Shown: one piece after another, positions 21,933 to 33,775 of the stretch | How positions within the stretch are numbered: the first letter of the stretch is position 1 | Layout: every line of letters begins with the position of its first letter | NCBI RefSeq assembly: GCF_001641265.1 | Contig: NW_020167525.1 | Location: forward strand, 1,280,501-1,344,500 | DNA from: Pseudogymnoascus destructans | Taxonomy: Eukaryota; Ascomycota; Leotiomycetes; Thelebolales; Thelebolaceae | Reading direction: 5' to 3' | DNA: 64,000 bases | Position numbers and translations under genes: made by a program | The notes under the pieces: generated by a model | What the model saw: the letters and a program-made list of their open reading frames with translations, nothing else | What the model was told of the DNA's origin: nothing | Databases searched by the model: none

Positions 21933-22916
21933 ATGGATCCCAATAGCAGCCTATCTATAAGGAGAACCAAACCAATCGACTTTGGTAGCGTTCACGATAC
22001 CGCCTCCTCAAGTAGGCCATGGAAATTGAAACGTTTGCTGCGAATTGAATTCAAGAGCCCTAAAGAAGACTATCTGTTCTTCCAGGAACTACAATCAGAC
22101 CAAGGCACTCTCGTATGCCATAGGAAGGCCTTATTTTGTCTTGCTGTTATACGTGAATCGTTTTCACCAAGACCGCTGCATTTGCTCGAAGAGCTGTCAC
22201 TGGTCCAACATCCAAATATCGCGGAAATTCTCGATATATACTTTTACGATGGAAGACTAAGCATCGTTACTGAACGTCTGGATATTTGCCTTCTCGATCT
22301 CGACTTCAGCAGGCTGCCCCCAGAAGAGTGGGAGATTGCAACGATTGTTGCAGAGGTAATTCTGCCACACGTTCAGGAAGAGAAGCTAATTCTTGCAGAT
22401 TATGAAGGCGATGACTTACCTCATGAGCACGTTGCCGGTTTCCGAAATCAGCATTGACAGCGTGAGATTGTCTCTCCAGGGAGATGTTAAGCTTGGTACG
22501 CCATCTATCCAATTGTCTACCAGTGCTAACCTTCTAGTCAACGACGTACATTACCAAAGTTCGCGAGACGATGACATGCCTAGCCATCAGTATAACTCCG
22601 AATTTCTCGTTGAGATGCTAAAGATCCTTATGTCATACGGCACATCTAGCGGAAGATGTTGGTCGCGTGAGGCGATCGAGTTTTCGTCAATTCCAGCTTC
22701 CGACTCTTTATCCCTATTTAAGAACGTGAGTCTACAAATGCGGCATCTGTGAGCAAGCCTGACATGTTACAGCACGTCTTCTTAACCAAGGCCATGTCAT
22801 CATCTAAGTTGGTACCACGTATCCACTTGGCGACGCAAATCCTATGTTGCCAGTCGCAGAGACAGCCCGAGGAGCTTTATGGTTCCGAAGTTCATTCTTT
22901 CCTGCAAAGTCCTTAA
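21933..22916 (+). CDS. Protein kinase-like protein lacking the catalytic loop (pseudokinase)
   Basis: Four exons (21933-22355, 22399-22495, 22538-22725, 22773-22916) join with consistent phases and canonical introns of 42-47 bases to give 283 residues. The chain follows a kinase fold: EELSLVQHPNIAEILDIYF corresponds to the C-helix and beta-4 region, SIVTERLDICLLDL to the hinge, and VIKAMTYLM-like sequence across the splice to the helix before the catalytic loop. At the catalytic loop I see SEISIDSVRLSLQGDVKL instead of an HRD and DFG pair, so phosphotransfer is unlikely. Fungi often carry such degenerate kinase relatives. It may bind or regulate another protein. The clean gene structure suggests it is still expressed. 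Confidence 0.6.
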
Positions 22917-23098
22917 GATTATAGATATAGCTTTTCAAAAGTTGACAGTTACATGACCTTGCTAAAATTTCATATTGACATTAAAAGCGATGACATATCT
23001 CCCAATTATGCGTGCATTGAGAGCTTCTTATATTTCAGTATTCATAAAATTATTGGAAAGTACTAAACAAAACAGCCACATAGTAAACAACAATCTTA

Positions 23099-23944
23099 TT
23101 ACACTCCTCCAAACAGCAGGGAGTGCAGGTTTTGCTGCCGTACCAACTCCGTCTTCCGCTTCCGAGAACCTCCACTAATACCTATAATTTCAAGGTTCTC
23201 GTCTTTGTCGGAGGCAGGTGAGAATATCTCATGTTTGTGATACACCCCGCCATACACCATCGTCGTGCAAAAATACCCTTTATTTAGGACCTTCTGTAAG
23301 ACGGTGTCACTGTCAATGACATCAAATTGGCAGCCAAGGATAAATTTGAAGCCCGCCTTCAGTGGCCACTTCCCGGTCAAATAATGTTCATACTTGGGGC
23401 AAGCTTTTGCCAACATGCTGCGATTGAACCACCATGCCACCAGGAGGTATTGTTTGCCGCTAGGATGCACCCGACACTCCAAGACCCTGCCAGGTTTGTT
23501 ATGGGGCTCGTCATCGTCGTCGCTGACAGTAGTGATTATGACGTCGTCGAAACGGCCGATGTTTGACGACAGGCTGTTCAGAAGTGGTATCTGGTTTACA
23601 AGGCAAAGATCTTGCCAGGGGATATCATATTGATCACAACAGCGAGGTCTTGGATCCGCGCTACCCTGGCTTTCGTTTGAGACCTGATAAACTGGCTCCT
23701 CTATGGGAGGGTATATATCATCATGCTCTCTCAATTTAGTGGGCTTTATAAGGTTCTAGAGATAGCATTAAAATGACTCGTAACACTGGTACGGGCAATT
23801 GGCACTTACTTTCCCTCTACCCTTGTTTCCAGCCAACGGAGGAAAACGTTTTATATCGCCTCTATATTGGAAGCAGTTTAAGTCATCGTTCCACCCACAC
23901 ACAATATCGCTCTCACGTTGGGATATTCCCGTGAAGTGATCCAT
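23099..23944 (-). CDS. Hypothetical protein, two exons
   Basis: Exon 1 runs from ATG at 23944 to 23810, and exon 2 from 23743 to the stop at 23099, across a 66-base GT-AG intron. The joined protein has about 259 residues. It has an acidic stretch (VSDDDDEPHN), a region of mixed beta character with regular Trp and Cys, and a basic C-terminal end (SRKRKTEL). I do not recognise a domain. The phase and splice signals agree well, so the gene model is credible while the function is open. Confidence 0.55.
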
Positions 23945-24915
23945 GATGAACAAGACTGTATTTTGCAGAAACTAAGAAGCTTCAAAGTTATAGGTCTGAG
24001 CAACGTTGTGACACTTTGGTGGGCTGATCCAGGATAAAGAGGGGTGTAAAACCAAAAAGCTTAAAAGTTATAGATGTTAGAAGTACTTAGGGCCGTCTCT
24101 TGACCCTGTGAACGCGCCAAGACATCTATTCGTCTCAGGGCGATAGGCGCCAAAACTGGACGCCATTACCCATACGCGCCCACTGCATATGCGAGGTCCC
24201 ATCACAGCCCTTGTGTCCCCAAGTAGGCAATTACATCAGCCCTTTTGAAAATAGATATTGGAGGAGGCAGAAGTAGATGGATGATGGAACAACTGCTACT
24301 TGTTTCCCTGTTTATGATCTGCACTAGCCCTTCCTGCGGTCTATTCCCCGCTCTTACTTTCTCAGGGTTCTCACCCCTCCCCCCTTTGCTTTCGCCCTCT
24401 TCGCCTTTCCCGTCCGTTCCTGGTGGAGCAAGACTGTATTTTAAAGAAACCAAGAAGCTTCAAAGTTATAGATGTCAGAAATGGAGTAATACTGTGGACT
24501 GATCCAGGATAAAGAAGTCTGTAAAACTAAGAAGCTTAAAAGTTATAGATGTCAGAATAATCTGGGACCGTCGCTTGACCCTGTAAATGCGCCAAGGCTA
24601 CAGTCTCGACGTACCGCGAAAAGCGCCACAACTTGACGCGAATACCCCTGCGCGCGCACTGCATCTACGACATCCCATCATAACCCTGTATACAGAAGTG
24701 ACAGGTTCTGTTGGCTACATGGGCCCTTTTGGAAATTGGCATTAGAGGAGGCAGAAGTGGACGGATGACCAAACTGCCACTTGCTTCCCTGTTTATTACT
24801 GATCTGCACGAGGTCTTCCTGCGGTCAGTTCCCCGCTCTCACTCCGGGTTCTCGCTCTCTCCTCTTCGCTTCTCTGCCTTTGCTTTCACCCTCCTCACTG
24901 TCCCTATTCTCGCTC
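23945..24915. repeat. Tandem direct duplication of about 0.48 kb
   Basis: Copy 1 (about 23946-24427) and copy 2 (about 24428-24915) share long blocks. Each starts near GACTGTATTTT and AAGAAGCTTCAAAGTTATAG, continues through a GACCCTGT/GCGCCAA block, and ends in a pyrimidine-rich GGTTCTC tail. Copies differ at many sites, so the duplication is old. No gene is supported inside. Confidence 0.65.
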
Positions 24916-25114
24916 TCCTCGTCCGTTTCCGCTGAAGTGTGAATATCGCGCTTTCCCCGTCCATTTGCAAAATTGAAGTGAGAATACCCGCTCGATCCTT
25001 CTCATACTCTTTTCTACCCTTTCCAACCAAAAACGAGCCATCCTCGCCATCCTCGCGATACGTCAACCACCGCCTGGCAACTTGCGCACTGCACCCTGAG
25101 CCAGAGCACCCTCT

Positions 25115-26940
25115 CCGGCGGTCTCAAACACCGACCTCCATCAAAATTTACGGCCCGACATATATACCAATACCAATATACACCTGGCCTTGAGATCCAA
25201 GTCTGACACTGCCTGTCATCGGGGATCCCGTGGTGACTACTGTCTGTCGAGAGAGGGTTTGAGGGATCTTTCTCTGGGGCTGAAGGCACCGGAGCCGGAC
25301 AAGGCATCTGCACCACGCGACGTATGATATAGCGTCTGAAGTATAGTAAATTAACGTCAAGCCCTCAATTAGCGATGAAGTGAACAAATAGAATCATTCT
25401 GGCAGTTAGCCATTGAGCTCTACCTCTTTTGAGTGCGGGGTGGGGAAGCATGGACGAGGCTTTGGCGGCAGGAATGGCGCCTTGGCAGCGGCCGGCGGGG
25501 CTTGGCAGCGCCGCCTATGTTCGGCGCTAAGACGGCTAAGATTATGCGAGGTTGTCGCCGCGCATACGATCCTTGGAGTTGGCGTGATTGGCTTTTCGGC
25601 ATGTTCCAAGCGCTCTCGTTTCATCCGTTATTTGTCACCAAAAGCTTCCATTTGCAGATATACCTCCGCCCAACGCTGCATTGCAACCTCCTATGGATGT
25701 AGTTGATCCCGCCACTTGAAATCTGCCGGGTTAGCCGCAGGCGCTACTCGTCACGCCTTACCACTCGCAATATCCAGCTGCAGCCACTATCACTAAGAGG
25801 AGGAGGAGCTTGGTGTCATTTCTGCCCCCAAAGTGACAGCGCCAGAACTGATGATTGCTGGCACTAGGCCAAAGCATGAAGCTCCATGACCATGTACTAA
25901 CAAATCTCTCCGACCTTCCATTATGATGATGCTCCACAGCTCTATAATAGAGCACCGGAAATTCTTAGCTGATAAAGCCGCCGGCCTCGGCTTCAGAAGC
26001 CCCTTCATACCATGGCTTAGGCACGTAATTAAAGTGACTGCTCAACTAAATAATGTGAATATGTGTCTGAGCATTTTTTTAAAAAAATGATGCTATCCCT
26101 ATGTTGTCCCCCGCATCTCGTTGGAATCTAAAATACGACATGGGCTAGCTAGCTGGTGTTGGATGGGCAAGCTATACGGCTGATGGGATCTTTCAGCTGT
26201 GCAGGCCAGTAGGCCAGTAAATAGGATTTGCTATAAGTTTTTATCAGCCATCTGGTTACACCTGCGATGGACGTGTGTGTCACCAGGGAAAGGTCCTTTA
26301 TCTACATCGCCGTCACAATAATTGTTTCAAAAGACATATTCCTCTCACGATGGATGACCGCCAGTCGTCTGCTGAATTCCGTGTTTTAAACGGGCCTTTA
26401 CTATATCCCATCCTTGAGAACACTGCCCATTCAGCACCTGAACAATTTGGGCTTATTCTTCCGTCCATCAAAGATTTACATTTGCCAATGAACAAAGTCG
26501 TCGACGCTCAGCACCAAACGCGACTCTTTCAGGCGAACCATAGCCGGCATCAGAGCGGAAATCAAACGTCATTAGCGTCATGCGCTGCAACCGTACACGT
26601 CTACAAATATCATTCCAACAAACCTTACACCTCCGACCAGATCCGCTTCATCCAATGCAAGAGGGACGACGAGAACATACCGTGGAAGAGAATCACTGAG
26701 GGGTACAACAAGGCATTCCCAGGCTATTATCGTAGTCAGAGCAGTATTGAGGCCCGTTACTATCGCGAGCAGTCAGCTCCAAAAGAAGATACAGATTTGG
26801 CCTCGAGAACATAGATGGAGGATCGATATAATAATGGCAAGGCGGGGCAGAGACAGAAGTATGATACACAAGTCGCTGCGGACAGGCACCCAGCATTTTC
26901 GGTCATTCCTAAACGGAAGCTGGAAACATAAGTAGGAGGC
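25115..26940 (+). repeat. Segmental duplication copy D1
   Basis: This segment aligns by eye, in the same order and orientation, with 31240-32900. Shared landmarks are CCATCAAAAT(T/A)TACG, GAGCTCTACCTCT, a G/C-rich GGCGGGGCTTGGCAG block, ACCAAAGCTTCCAT, CATCTCGTTGGAATCT and the SANT-like gene with its flanks. Its left edge matches the last coding part of the membrane protein gene at 30352-31427, which is whole only beside D2. D1 is therefore probably the derived copy. The stretch 24916-25114 before it holds nothing recognised. Confidence 0.7.
26350..26814 (+). CDS. SANT/Myb-like protein, copy A
   Basis: A 154-residue frame from the ATG at 26350, chosen because it matches the start of the paralog at 32311. 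An open extension to 26275 is probably not translated. The N-terminal half is polar and low in complexity. The C-terminal 60 residues form a SANT/Myb-like helix set: YTSDQIRFIQCKRDD, IPWKRITEGYNKAFPGYY, and SSIEARYYREQ as recognition helix. Proteins of this shape are usually small nuclear DNA-binding factors. Copy B is highly similar over its whole length, and both frames are intact, which suggests some selection. It lies inside the segmental duplication D1. Confidence 0.65.
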   Translation: MDDRQSSAEFRVLNGPLLYPILENTAHSAPEQFGLILPSIKDLHLPMNKVVDAQHQTRLFQANHSRHQSGNQTSLASCAATVHVYKYHSNKPYTSDQIRFIQCKRDDENIPWKRITEGYNKAFPGYYRSQSSIEARYYREQSAPKEDTDLASRT

Positions 26941-27639
26941 TGAGAAACAATTTAAAAGGAGAATATCTCGATAGAGTCGATAATTGATCTCGACTTCAGT
27001 AATGGAATAATATTATATCTTAATCGTATTATTCCAGAATTGCTGGTTCAATACGGTTTATGTATGCGTGATCATGATTTGCTGAGATTTGACGGCGAAG
27101 ACGAATAAAAATTCCTTCTCGACGAGCAACAACGCATCTCCCCTGCATTTTCGTAAGGGGAGGGTACGGGGAGGTAGGAGGAATAGTAGTCCTGCATGTT
27201 GCCTGAGGCAGAGGTGGTGGTGGTCGAGGTAACGGCGTAGGATGGCGAGAGCGAGGGCGGGGTAGGGAGTAAAGGTGGAATGGGAGGACGTGGGCGACTC
27301 GGAGAAGGTGGAGGAGAGGGGCGCAAGCTGCGGTCACCGACAGTGGTACATTTCGGGTAGGTCGGGTGGGGGGCCGGTTCAACAGCCCATTGATGAGGCG
27401 GAAGAGGAAAGCTGGGGAAGAAACTGGGAGAGTTGGAGTGACCGTCTAGAGGATCCAATGTGAGGCATCTTTGCGACTACAGCAACTGGCTAAAACGTGT
27501 ACGTCTCCAAGCCCGCGGGAGGGACAATGATAACGAGGCTGATTCAAGGGTGCTTGCGCTGAGCGCCGTCCGAGAGTGGATATGTGCTAAATTAGTTCCC
27601 CGAATGCCGCCAAGTTATTTACCTCCTCAGTCATGTCTT
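26941..27639. other. Intergenic, Pro-rich frame not called
   Basis: A minus-strand Pro/Ser-rich frame at 27072-27458 has no ATG at its start and no recognisable domain. A TTATT-rich stretch near 27000-27030 is present. Otherwise nothing is recognised before the minisatellite. Confidence 0.3.
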
Positions 27640-28610
27640 TCAATAAGTGTGGGTGGCGAAGGTGCATCATTTTGGATGGCAGGGTAGGTAAGACATTTAG
27701 AAAAATGCGATCGTCGGGGACGTCAGAAACTGCTTATTCGAACAAAAGATGAGCCAAAAAGTGTGGATAGCGTAGGTAGATTATGTTGGATCGCAGAGCA
27801 GGTGAGACAATTAGAAAAAGGCGATCGTCGGGGAGGTTAGAAACTGCTTAATCCAACAATAGCTGTGTTACAAAATGTAGGTGGCGAGGTGGATTATGTT
27901 GGATGGCAAGGTAGGTGAGACATTTGAAAAAAGGCGATCGTCGGAGAAGTCAGAAAGTGCTTATTCCAACAATAGCTATGTCGCGAAATGTGGATGGCGT
28001 AAGTAGATCATGTTGGATGGCAGGTCAGTTGGGACATTTAGAAAAGGCGATCGTTGGGGACGTTAGAAACTGCTTATTCCAACAATAGCTGTGTCGCGAA
28101 ATGTAGATAGCGTAGGTAGATCATTCTAGATAGCAGGGCAGGTGAGACATTTTAAAAAAGGGGATCAGAAAGTGCTTATACCAACAATAGATTTGTCACG
28201 AAATGTAGGTAGCGAAGGTAGATCATGTTAGATAGCAGGTCAGGTGAGACATTTTAGAAAAAGCGATCGTCGGGGACGTCAGAAACTGCTTATTCGAACA
28301 ATGGCTGTGTCAATAAATGTGGATGGCGTATGTAGATCATGTTGGATACAGTATCAGGGCAGGTGAGACATTTAGAAAAAGGCGATCGTCGGGGAGGTCA
28401 GAAAGTGCTTAATCCAACAATAGCTGTGTCGCGAAATGCGGGTGGCGAAGGTGGATCATGTTGGATGGCAGGGTAGGTAAGACGTTGAGAAAAAAGAGAT
28501 CGTCGGGGACGTCAGAAAGTGCTTAATCCAACAATTGCTGTGTCACGAAATGTGGGTGGCAAAGGTAGATCATGTTGGTGGTAGGGCAGGTGAGACATTT
28601 AGAAAAAAGT
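27640..28610 (+). repeat. 114-bp minisatellite family, array B
   Basis: Eight to nine diverged tandem units. Each contains GATCATGTTGGATGGCAGG, GGTGAGACATTTAGAAAAA, GCGATCGTCGGGGA, CAGAAAGTGCTTA and AACAATAGCTGTGTC. The units differ by substitutions and short indels. The same unit forms array A (inverted) and array C. Confidence 0.9.
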
Positions 28611-29072
28611 CAGTAAGTAGGAGGGCAAGTCAACGTGGCTTATGATGTGATGACAGGGTTGTGAAAGGGAGGAAATGATGTGCAATAGACCCCGCGCAAA
28701 AAACCAGTTTAAACTTGCACATGAGAGACGCTGTCGCCCCAGTGCTATCCACTCCCTTGCATAAGCCTGCATAGCTTATTTCTAGGCCCCTCGAATACAC
28801 ATTTGTGCACGGACCCTACGTAGTAGCCCGTTCCTTGTCCTCGCATATGACTAGACCTTGCACATGAGATGAGGAGTCATTTTGGCTCCATTATCCACAC
28901 CTTAATATGGCATTGTGATAGGCGGGGTCGGCGGGGTCGGTTATGGCTTATGATGCAGAGCACGAAGCTGAATTTTTTGGATAAGGTAAAATCTCTGGCT
29001 TATGAATTTTTATATTTACGTCTACATTCTAGTCACAAGAGCCTAAAGATCCTTAAAAACCGATCTTTTGCT
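28611..29072. other. Upstream region of the MADS-like gene
   Basis: No gene seen. The open frame before 29073 extends upstream without a better start. GGCGGGGTCGGCGGGGTCGG near 28922 is a short G-rich direct repeat. Confidence 0.3.
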
Positions 29073-30125
29073 ATGCCACCACCTCGGCGTAAGAAACGAG
29101 CACAAGGGGGCAAGGAATTAGCCAAAGAACGGAAGGAACGCCAAGAGAAAACAAGAAAGAGACCTCCGAGTCTCTTCCGCAAAGCTAAAATACTAGCAAC
29201 TGACACCGACGCCTGGGTTCATCTTAGTGTGCTTTATGCTTCTGGACAATGCGACACATTTACTTCATCCGACGACCCGAACTGGCCAAATCAGGACATG
29301 AGAGTAAGTCAACACTTCTTTTAAAGCTCCTTGCTAATTAAATGCTCAAAGGCGAACTACCCCTTGGGCAAACACGAATTTCTCAGGAAGCAAATCTCTG
29401 ACACTGGTTTCTGGAAACCAGTATTAGAAGATGGAAACGACACGGACGCCGGGGACAGGCTAATCTCGGCTGTCGCTCCAAGTCGGGCCGACAACCCGCT
29501 CCAGATCGTGAACAATACACGGCGAGTCGAAACTGAGGAGATAAATGCACAGGTGCTCAAACTTGAGGAGGCGAATGCACGCCTCCTCGAACTTGAGAAG
29601 GAAAATGCACGCCTGCGCGAACTTCAGCAGGCAAATGAGCCGCACAAAAATTCACTTGATGCATCACGAGAGTCAGAAGAAATGATTACGGAAGTAATTG
29701 AAGAATCGGAGAGCCGGCTACATTGGAACTCCTGTGCGGGAGTTGGCTCAGATACGGAGCCGGACACATCCAGCAAGACCGACAAACCAAACGGCACAAT
29801 GATCGATACCTTATTGACGGACCAAATGCCTGAGGATATAGACAAAAGTTATGTGGCCTGTAACGTGGTGGCAACAAGTGAGATGGATGTAGATATACAG
29901 GAGGTGCAGAATGAGCTCCAAGTGGATATTGCCCACAAAGAGGCGGCCTACGTGCTTTACAATACGAGCCTGCAACACAGTCCTCAGCCTTCAAACGATG
30001 TACCGAGTTGGACGCCTGTCAATGGGCTAATGCAGAGTCAAAATAGTCGACTAATAGATCTCCAAAAGCTCCGCTCTGGCTGGGATTGGGTTTTCAGAAA
30101 AGATAGCATCACTAGCAGAGCTTAG
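29073..30125 (+). CDS. MADS-box-like DNA-binding protein with a coiled coil
   Basis: Exon 1 (29073-29303) and exon 2 (29352-30125) join in phase 0 across a 48-base intron, giving 334 residues. The first 80 residues are strongly basic (MPPPRRKKRAQGG, KERKERQEKTRKR) and lead into PSLFRKAKILATDTDAWVHL, the arrangement of a divergent SRF-type MADS box (basic helix, RKA turn, then a beta hairpin). Residues of about 145-180 contain four in-register heptads of the type LKLEEANARLLELEKENA, which should dimerise. The remainder is acidic and unstructured. Fungal accessory regions often contain such MADS-like genes. It probably acts as a nuclear DNA-binding protein; targets unknown. Confidence 0.6.
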
Positions 30126-30351
30126 TACAAGTGAAGAGCGGTTAATTGAAAGCCTACATTTGTAGCATTGAAATTTGCAACAACTATGTTTAACTATGCA
30201 TAAATTGACTATGTTGACCTCCTATGTTTGTTCCAATCACATCTGCCGTAATCAAGGTTACACGCATCCCACTTCAAAATCCAAAATTTGGAGCCTAGCG
30301 GTACTTGAAAGCAGCTTCTAGTACTTAAAGGCGCCAGTACCAGCCCTTGGG

Positions 30352-31427
30352 ATGTCAAAAAGTTTAATTTCTCATCAACCAACAACTCCGCCTACATCAC
30401 CACAAAACATCATGAGTTCATTTGCGTTACTGTACTTCCTTTACGGTGCTAAACTTTGCAGCCAGGCTAGCATCTACTTCATTTGGCTGGTGGACTCATC
30501 CAACAGAGCAATCACATTCATAGCCGCTACTGTTGCGGTTCTGGCAGTATTTCCGTTCTTCCACGTAATTATTTATGTCTTCTTGGCCAAGCCACTCTCA
30601 TGTCAAAGTTTTGTTGCATACCTCTGTATTAGGTTTGTGTAGTCTCTCAATGCTGAAATCTGGGCTAAACTCCCTTTAGTCTCATGCTCGCTATCCTCTG
30701 GTACAAGCCCACACAGGATGGGCAACATCGCTGTCTATCCTTTGCAGTGGTCACGTCGTTTGACCTCTTCGACGCTCTGCTCTTCCTCTTCCAGCGACAA
30801 ATAATTCGTTGGCGTGGCGCTCTCTTACCGGATATAGAGCAAGGACATGTTGGTCTAAGCAACAATAATGGCGCATTAACGACACCATCGGGCGAGGGAG
30901 ATGAACAGACGACACCCGGCACGGACAAATCGCCGAGTGAGTTACGCCGTCTTCAGATTTTGAAGGAGCTAGGCTACAATTACAGCGCTCTCAGTCTTGC
31001 CAGAAGTTCTGCAACATCAATTGAGACAAACCCTCAGAGTGTTATGGAGATAATGCGCTCGAGCGGAATAAGTCAGATGTCTGGCAGTCGCATTGGCATG
31101 CAACGGCCCAAAAGTCTGGCATCGAGTTATAGAACGGCCCAGCTTGGGGACGAATGCATGGGCCGAGCAGAAGAGGGAGAGGGCAGATTTGCCATTAACG
31201 AAAGCATGTATGCTGGCTCTGAGATGGAAGAGCCCCGATCGCAGACTCCCATTACCGTCATCAACACCAACCTTCATCAAAATATACGCACTGACATGTA
31301 TCTTAATTCCGATATACGCCTCTCCGGTATACACCCAGCTTTGAGGACTGAATCTGACACTACCTTTATATTACCAACATTGGATAGCTCGATTCTGTTA
31401 GAATGCCGAATTCAGGAGCAATCGTAG
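30352..31427 (+). CDS. Hypothetical multi-pass membrane protein
   Basis: Exon 1 (30352-30632) and exon 2 (30680-31427) join across a 47-base intron, keeping frame, to give about 342 residues. The N-terminal 140 residues hold three to four hydrophobic segments (around FALLYFLYGAKLC, ITFIAATVAVLAVFPFFHVI and CLSFAVVTSFDLFDALLFLF). The long C-terminal part is Ser/Thr-rich and presumably cytosolic. A second Met at 30412 is an alternative start. No transporter signature is seen. The last 60 codons lie inside duplicated segment D2, and a diverged copy of them without the rest of the gene is present at D1. Confidence 0.6.
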
Positions 31428-32900
31428 CTTTGTTATAATTATCTGGTAGTTGGGCGCTGCAATAGCCAGAGGCTTACCACTAACTCAGCGTTTCATTATT
31501 TCTTGTAGTAATGTCAGAGAGCTCTACCTCTATTATGGAGTGGTGGGCTTTGGCGAGAGGGCGGGGCTTGGCAGTAAAGGCGAGGCTTGGCGAGGCTTTG
31601 GCAGCAGGGGTGAGATTCGACAGTACCCACCCCAGCTATGCGGGGTATGTTTGACCATATGACAGCCAAGACAGCTAAGACATCCAAGACAGGTTCACGG
31701 CCAAGGCAGCTAAGACATCATGCGAGCCAAGCGCCACGGTAAGACTTTGGCGATTGGCTTGCCGTGGGTGTGGCAACTACTGTGCACAGCAAATATTTAG
31801 CTATCACCAACATCCCCATCCTCCAAAAGCAAAAGGGATCAAACTACGTCACCAAAGCTTCCATATGCGGATAAATGTCCGTCTATTACTTCCAACACTG
31901 ATCTCTAAGCGCCATGGTAAGGCTTCTGCGTTGACTTGATTCGCTTTTCGCGGATATGCGGATAGACATTCACAGCCGGGTTAGCCGCATGCGCAACTCA
32001 GCACGCATTACGGCTTGCTTTGGCTAGACTCCTTAGCGCCACCCCTGGCAGGTTGAGCCATGCTGGGTACTTCAGATTCCAACGAGATGCGGGGTACGAC
32101 ACATAACAACAACTACCGGTGTTGGATGATATGCAAAATGCAACGCTGATGGCTTCTATCTCTGAAGTGCACGCCAGTGGACGATGGATACGATGTCTTA
32201 TAAGAGTCAATCAGCCATCCACTTACACGATGAATGTGAGTACTGCCAGGAACTGTCAGTTATCCTCGTCGCTGTCATAATTCTTCCTTTTAAAAGAGAT
32301 TCCCTTCACGATGGATGGCCGCCATTCGTCTGCTCAATTCTGCGCTTCAAAAAGGCCGTTGTTGTATCCCATCCTCGAGAACACTGTCCATTTACATCAA
32401 CAACCTCAAATTATTCTTCCGCCCATCAAAGATTTACATTTGCCAATGTACAAGTCCGTCAACGCTCAGACCCAAACACAACCGGAACTATTCCAGGCAA
32501 ATCATAGTCAGCATCAGAGCAGCAATTCAGCGACGTTACCGTCATACGCCAAGCCCATACACAGCTACAAACACCGCTCCAATAAATCTTACACCGCCGA
32601 CCAACTTCTCTTCATCCAAACTGAGAGAGACGCCAAGAACACGCCGTGGAAGATAGTCACTGAGGAGTACAACAAGGCATTCCCAGGCTATTATCGTAGT
32701 CAGAGCGGTCTTGAGGCCCGTTACTATCGCGAGCAATCAGAGACAAAAGGAAATACGGATTCGGCCTCGAGAACATAATGGAAAGGCGGGCCAGAGACAG
32801 AAGTGATGCACAGGTCTTAGTGTATATCGAGGTTGCGGACAGGTTCACAAGAGATTTTGGCCATTCCTAAGAAGAGCCAGGAAAGTAGGTACGAGGCTCC
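31240..32900 (+). repeat. Segmental duplication copy D2
   Basis: Partner of D1 (25115-26940), same orientation, about 6.1 kb apart. It starts inside the coding sequence of the membrane protein and ends after the SANT-like gene copy B. The interval 31428-32310 holds GC-rich tracts and short frames without recognisable products. Confidence 0.7.
32311..32778 (+). CDS. SANT/Myb-like protein, copy B
   Basis: A 155-residue paralog of the gene at 26350 with the same layout: a polar N-terminal half, then a SANT/Myb-like module (YTADQLLFIQTERDA, TPWKIVTEEYNKAFPGYY, GLEARYYREQ). The residues around the third helix are almost unchanged between the copies while the polar half differs more, which suggests constraint on DNA binding. 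It is the copy that sits in what appears to be the ancestral segment. Function as a transcriptional regulator is inferred from the fold only. Confidence 0.65.
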   Translation: MDGRHSSAQFCASKRPLLYPILENTVHLHQQPQIILPPIKDLHLPMYKSVNAQTQTQPELFQANHSQHQSSNSATLPSYAKPIHSYKHRSNKSYTADQLLFIQTERDAKNTPWKIVTEEYNKAFPGYYRSQSGLEARYYREQSETKGNTDSASRT

Positions 32901-33189
32901 TTATGATGCGAGGCTTACACTAACATAGTAGGTAAAGTGACGATATCTCGACGAATAAGGATGTGCAGAACCAAGCGCATTGTCAACTTGTAAGGTTTTG
33001 GCTCCTTACTTCTGGTTATCCAAGGAGAGTTTGATTTGGGAGGTCGAAGGCGCATCGGAGGCATCAAGTCTCAATTTTGACTTTAGCAATAGAAGAGTTT
33101 TTTCTACCGTATCATATTACTGCAGCAATTGTGGCTTCGATGCAGTCCCTGTTTACATTATCATGATTGACCTGTGACCGCTTAACATC

Positions 33190-33775
33190 TGCAAGCCAGG
33201 TGAGAGGGGATGCATGGAAGGAGGTAGGATAGCCAGATTAGCTGAGACTTGACAGTGACAATGAATGAAAGGAGCTGGCAAGCTACGTCACCTGAACGGA
33301 AGGATGCACGCAAGATTGTAGGATGACCAGGTCACCTGAGACTGCGAGGATGAACCAAAGACAAATGACACGTCAGCTGGGCATGGAGCGGGAGGAAGTG
33401 CATAAAAGGAGTAGGATGACCGCATCAGCTGAGGCATGAGCACAGCGAGGACAAATGAAAGGGGTTGAATGACCACCTCAGCTGGGCTCGGGCGGGGAAG
33501 ATGCTTGAAAGGAGTAGGATGACCGCATCAGCTGAGGCTTGAGCACAGCGAGGACAAATGAAAGGGGTTTAATGACCACCTCAGCTGGGCTCGGGCGGGG
33601 AAGATGCATGAAAGGAGTAGAATGACCGCATAAACGGATGCTTGAGCACAGAGAAAACAGACGGAAGGAGTCAAATGACCACGTCAGCTGAGCTCTGGTG
33701 CATAAAAGGGGGTAGGATAACTAGATTAGCTGAGATTCAGGCATCCAGGGCGAATGGAGGGAGTCGAATGACCAC
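33190..33775 (+). repeat. Tandem repeat of about 50 bp arranged in 101-bp pairs
   Basis: Units contain GAAAGGAGTAGGATGACC followed by (G/A)CATCAGCTGAGGC or ACCTCAGCTGGGCTC. Two consecutive 101-base higher-order units around 33388-33590 are nearly identical; outer units are diverged. CAGCTG palindromes recur in each unit. Confidence 0.8.

Noticed and set aside
27072..27458. Pro-rich minus-strand protein
   Set aside because: No ATG at the beginning of the frame, low complexity, no splice or domain support.
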